Below the pieces are notes generated by a model that worked only from the letters and a program-made list of their open reading frames with translations, made no database searches and was not told where the DNA came from. Source: an uncultured Ruminococcus sp. (GTDB lineage: Bacteria > Bacillota > Clostridia > Oscillospirales > Ruminococcaceae). Taken from it: 57,022 nt of DNA. The stretch lies in NCBI GenBank assembly GCA_937910385.1, contig CALEPT010000163.1, positions 1-57,022 of the forward strand, written 5' to 3'. Below, one piece after another: positions 56,950 to 57,022 of the stretch. The first letter of the stretch is position 1, and each line of letters starts with the position of its first letter. The translations under genes were made by a program, and so were the position numbers.

Positions 56950-57022
56950 AGAATCCCTTTCCACGTTGCCCGAGCTGAATCAGCTCGACCATATCCACGT
57001 TGTCACTCGCAAGCTCGTTCAC
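56948..57022 (-). CDS. C-terminal end of a gene cut by the window edge
   Basis: Minus-strand frame running in from the right edge: 24 codons ending DMVELIQLGQRGKGF then TAA (56948-56950). The residues look like real protein (helical, amphipathic). Too short to assign. It may belong to the same mobilisable element as the relaxase. Confidence 0.45.
   Translation of the reverse strand: MNELASDNVDMVELIQLGQRGKGF

Overview
The window looks like chromosome from a Gram-positive anaerobe of the Oscillospiraceae, most likely Ruminococcus. The grounds are mixed. Firmicute-type AddAB replaces RecBCD, and there is an rnfCDGEAB operon, SpoIIM- and BofA-like proteins, the YceD-L32 pair, and a GH43 enzyme next to an AraC regulator. 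Many extracytoplasmic peptidoglycan proteins are present. Shine-Dalgarno sites are strong, and consensus sigma-A promoters with 17-bp spacers can be picked out in front of more than twenty transcription units. The species call is inference.

Layout. 1-9.1 kb (mostly minus): enolase, an acyl-CoA synthetase, a zinc-ribbon protein, pyrimidine-nucleoside phosphorylase, a run of small clostridial proteins ending in a BofA-like gene, a YfcE-like phosphodiesterase (plus) and an ECF sigma/regulator pair. 9.1-16.3 kb: proC-spoIIM-DUF624 behind a long leader that can fold as a pseudoknot, tRNA-Arg and tRNA-Lys, a DUF512 radical-SAM-like protein, yceD-rpmF, a small P-loop protein and pgi. 16.4-28.7 kb: a cell-wall block (S11 homologue without its catalytic motifs, M15B homologue without its catalytic residues, intact S11 carboxypeptidase), addB-addA, and a secreted two-domain GH25 lysozyme. 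28.9-39.2 kb: RluA-type pseudouridine synthase, prephenate dehydrogenase, a beta-lactamase-fold hydrolase, GH43 plus AraC, an amidase, a second degenerate S11 protein, a structured intergenic repeat, a phosphoesterase, TspO, and a free-standing gene for a 19-residue cysteine-rich peptide. 39.2-50.5 kb: the Rnf operon, a second sigma/regulator pair, a Zn/Cd-type P1B ATPase under an ArsR/SmtB-like operator, and a Thr-rich lipoprotein. 50.7-57.0 kb: accessory region with a tRNA-Leu array, a truncated mobilisation relaxase with a nested gene, and a truncated gene followed by a solute-binding lipoprotein.

The strongest novelty candidate is 51.29-52.58 kb. Five copies of the 5' half of tRNA-Leu lie in front of the intact tRNA-Leu(UAG). 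The last three and the tRNA keep an exact 104-bp period, and the first two copies each head a small ORF that fills its unit almost to the next copy. The arrangement resembles an integron cassette array, with a tRNA half as the boundary element. The other main candidates are the 19-aa Cys-rich peptide gene with its own promoter and terminator, the pseudoknotted proC leader, and the concentration of peptidoglycan-hydrolase homologues that have lost active-site residues.
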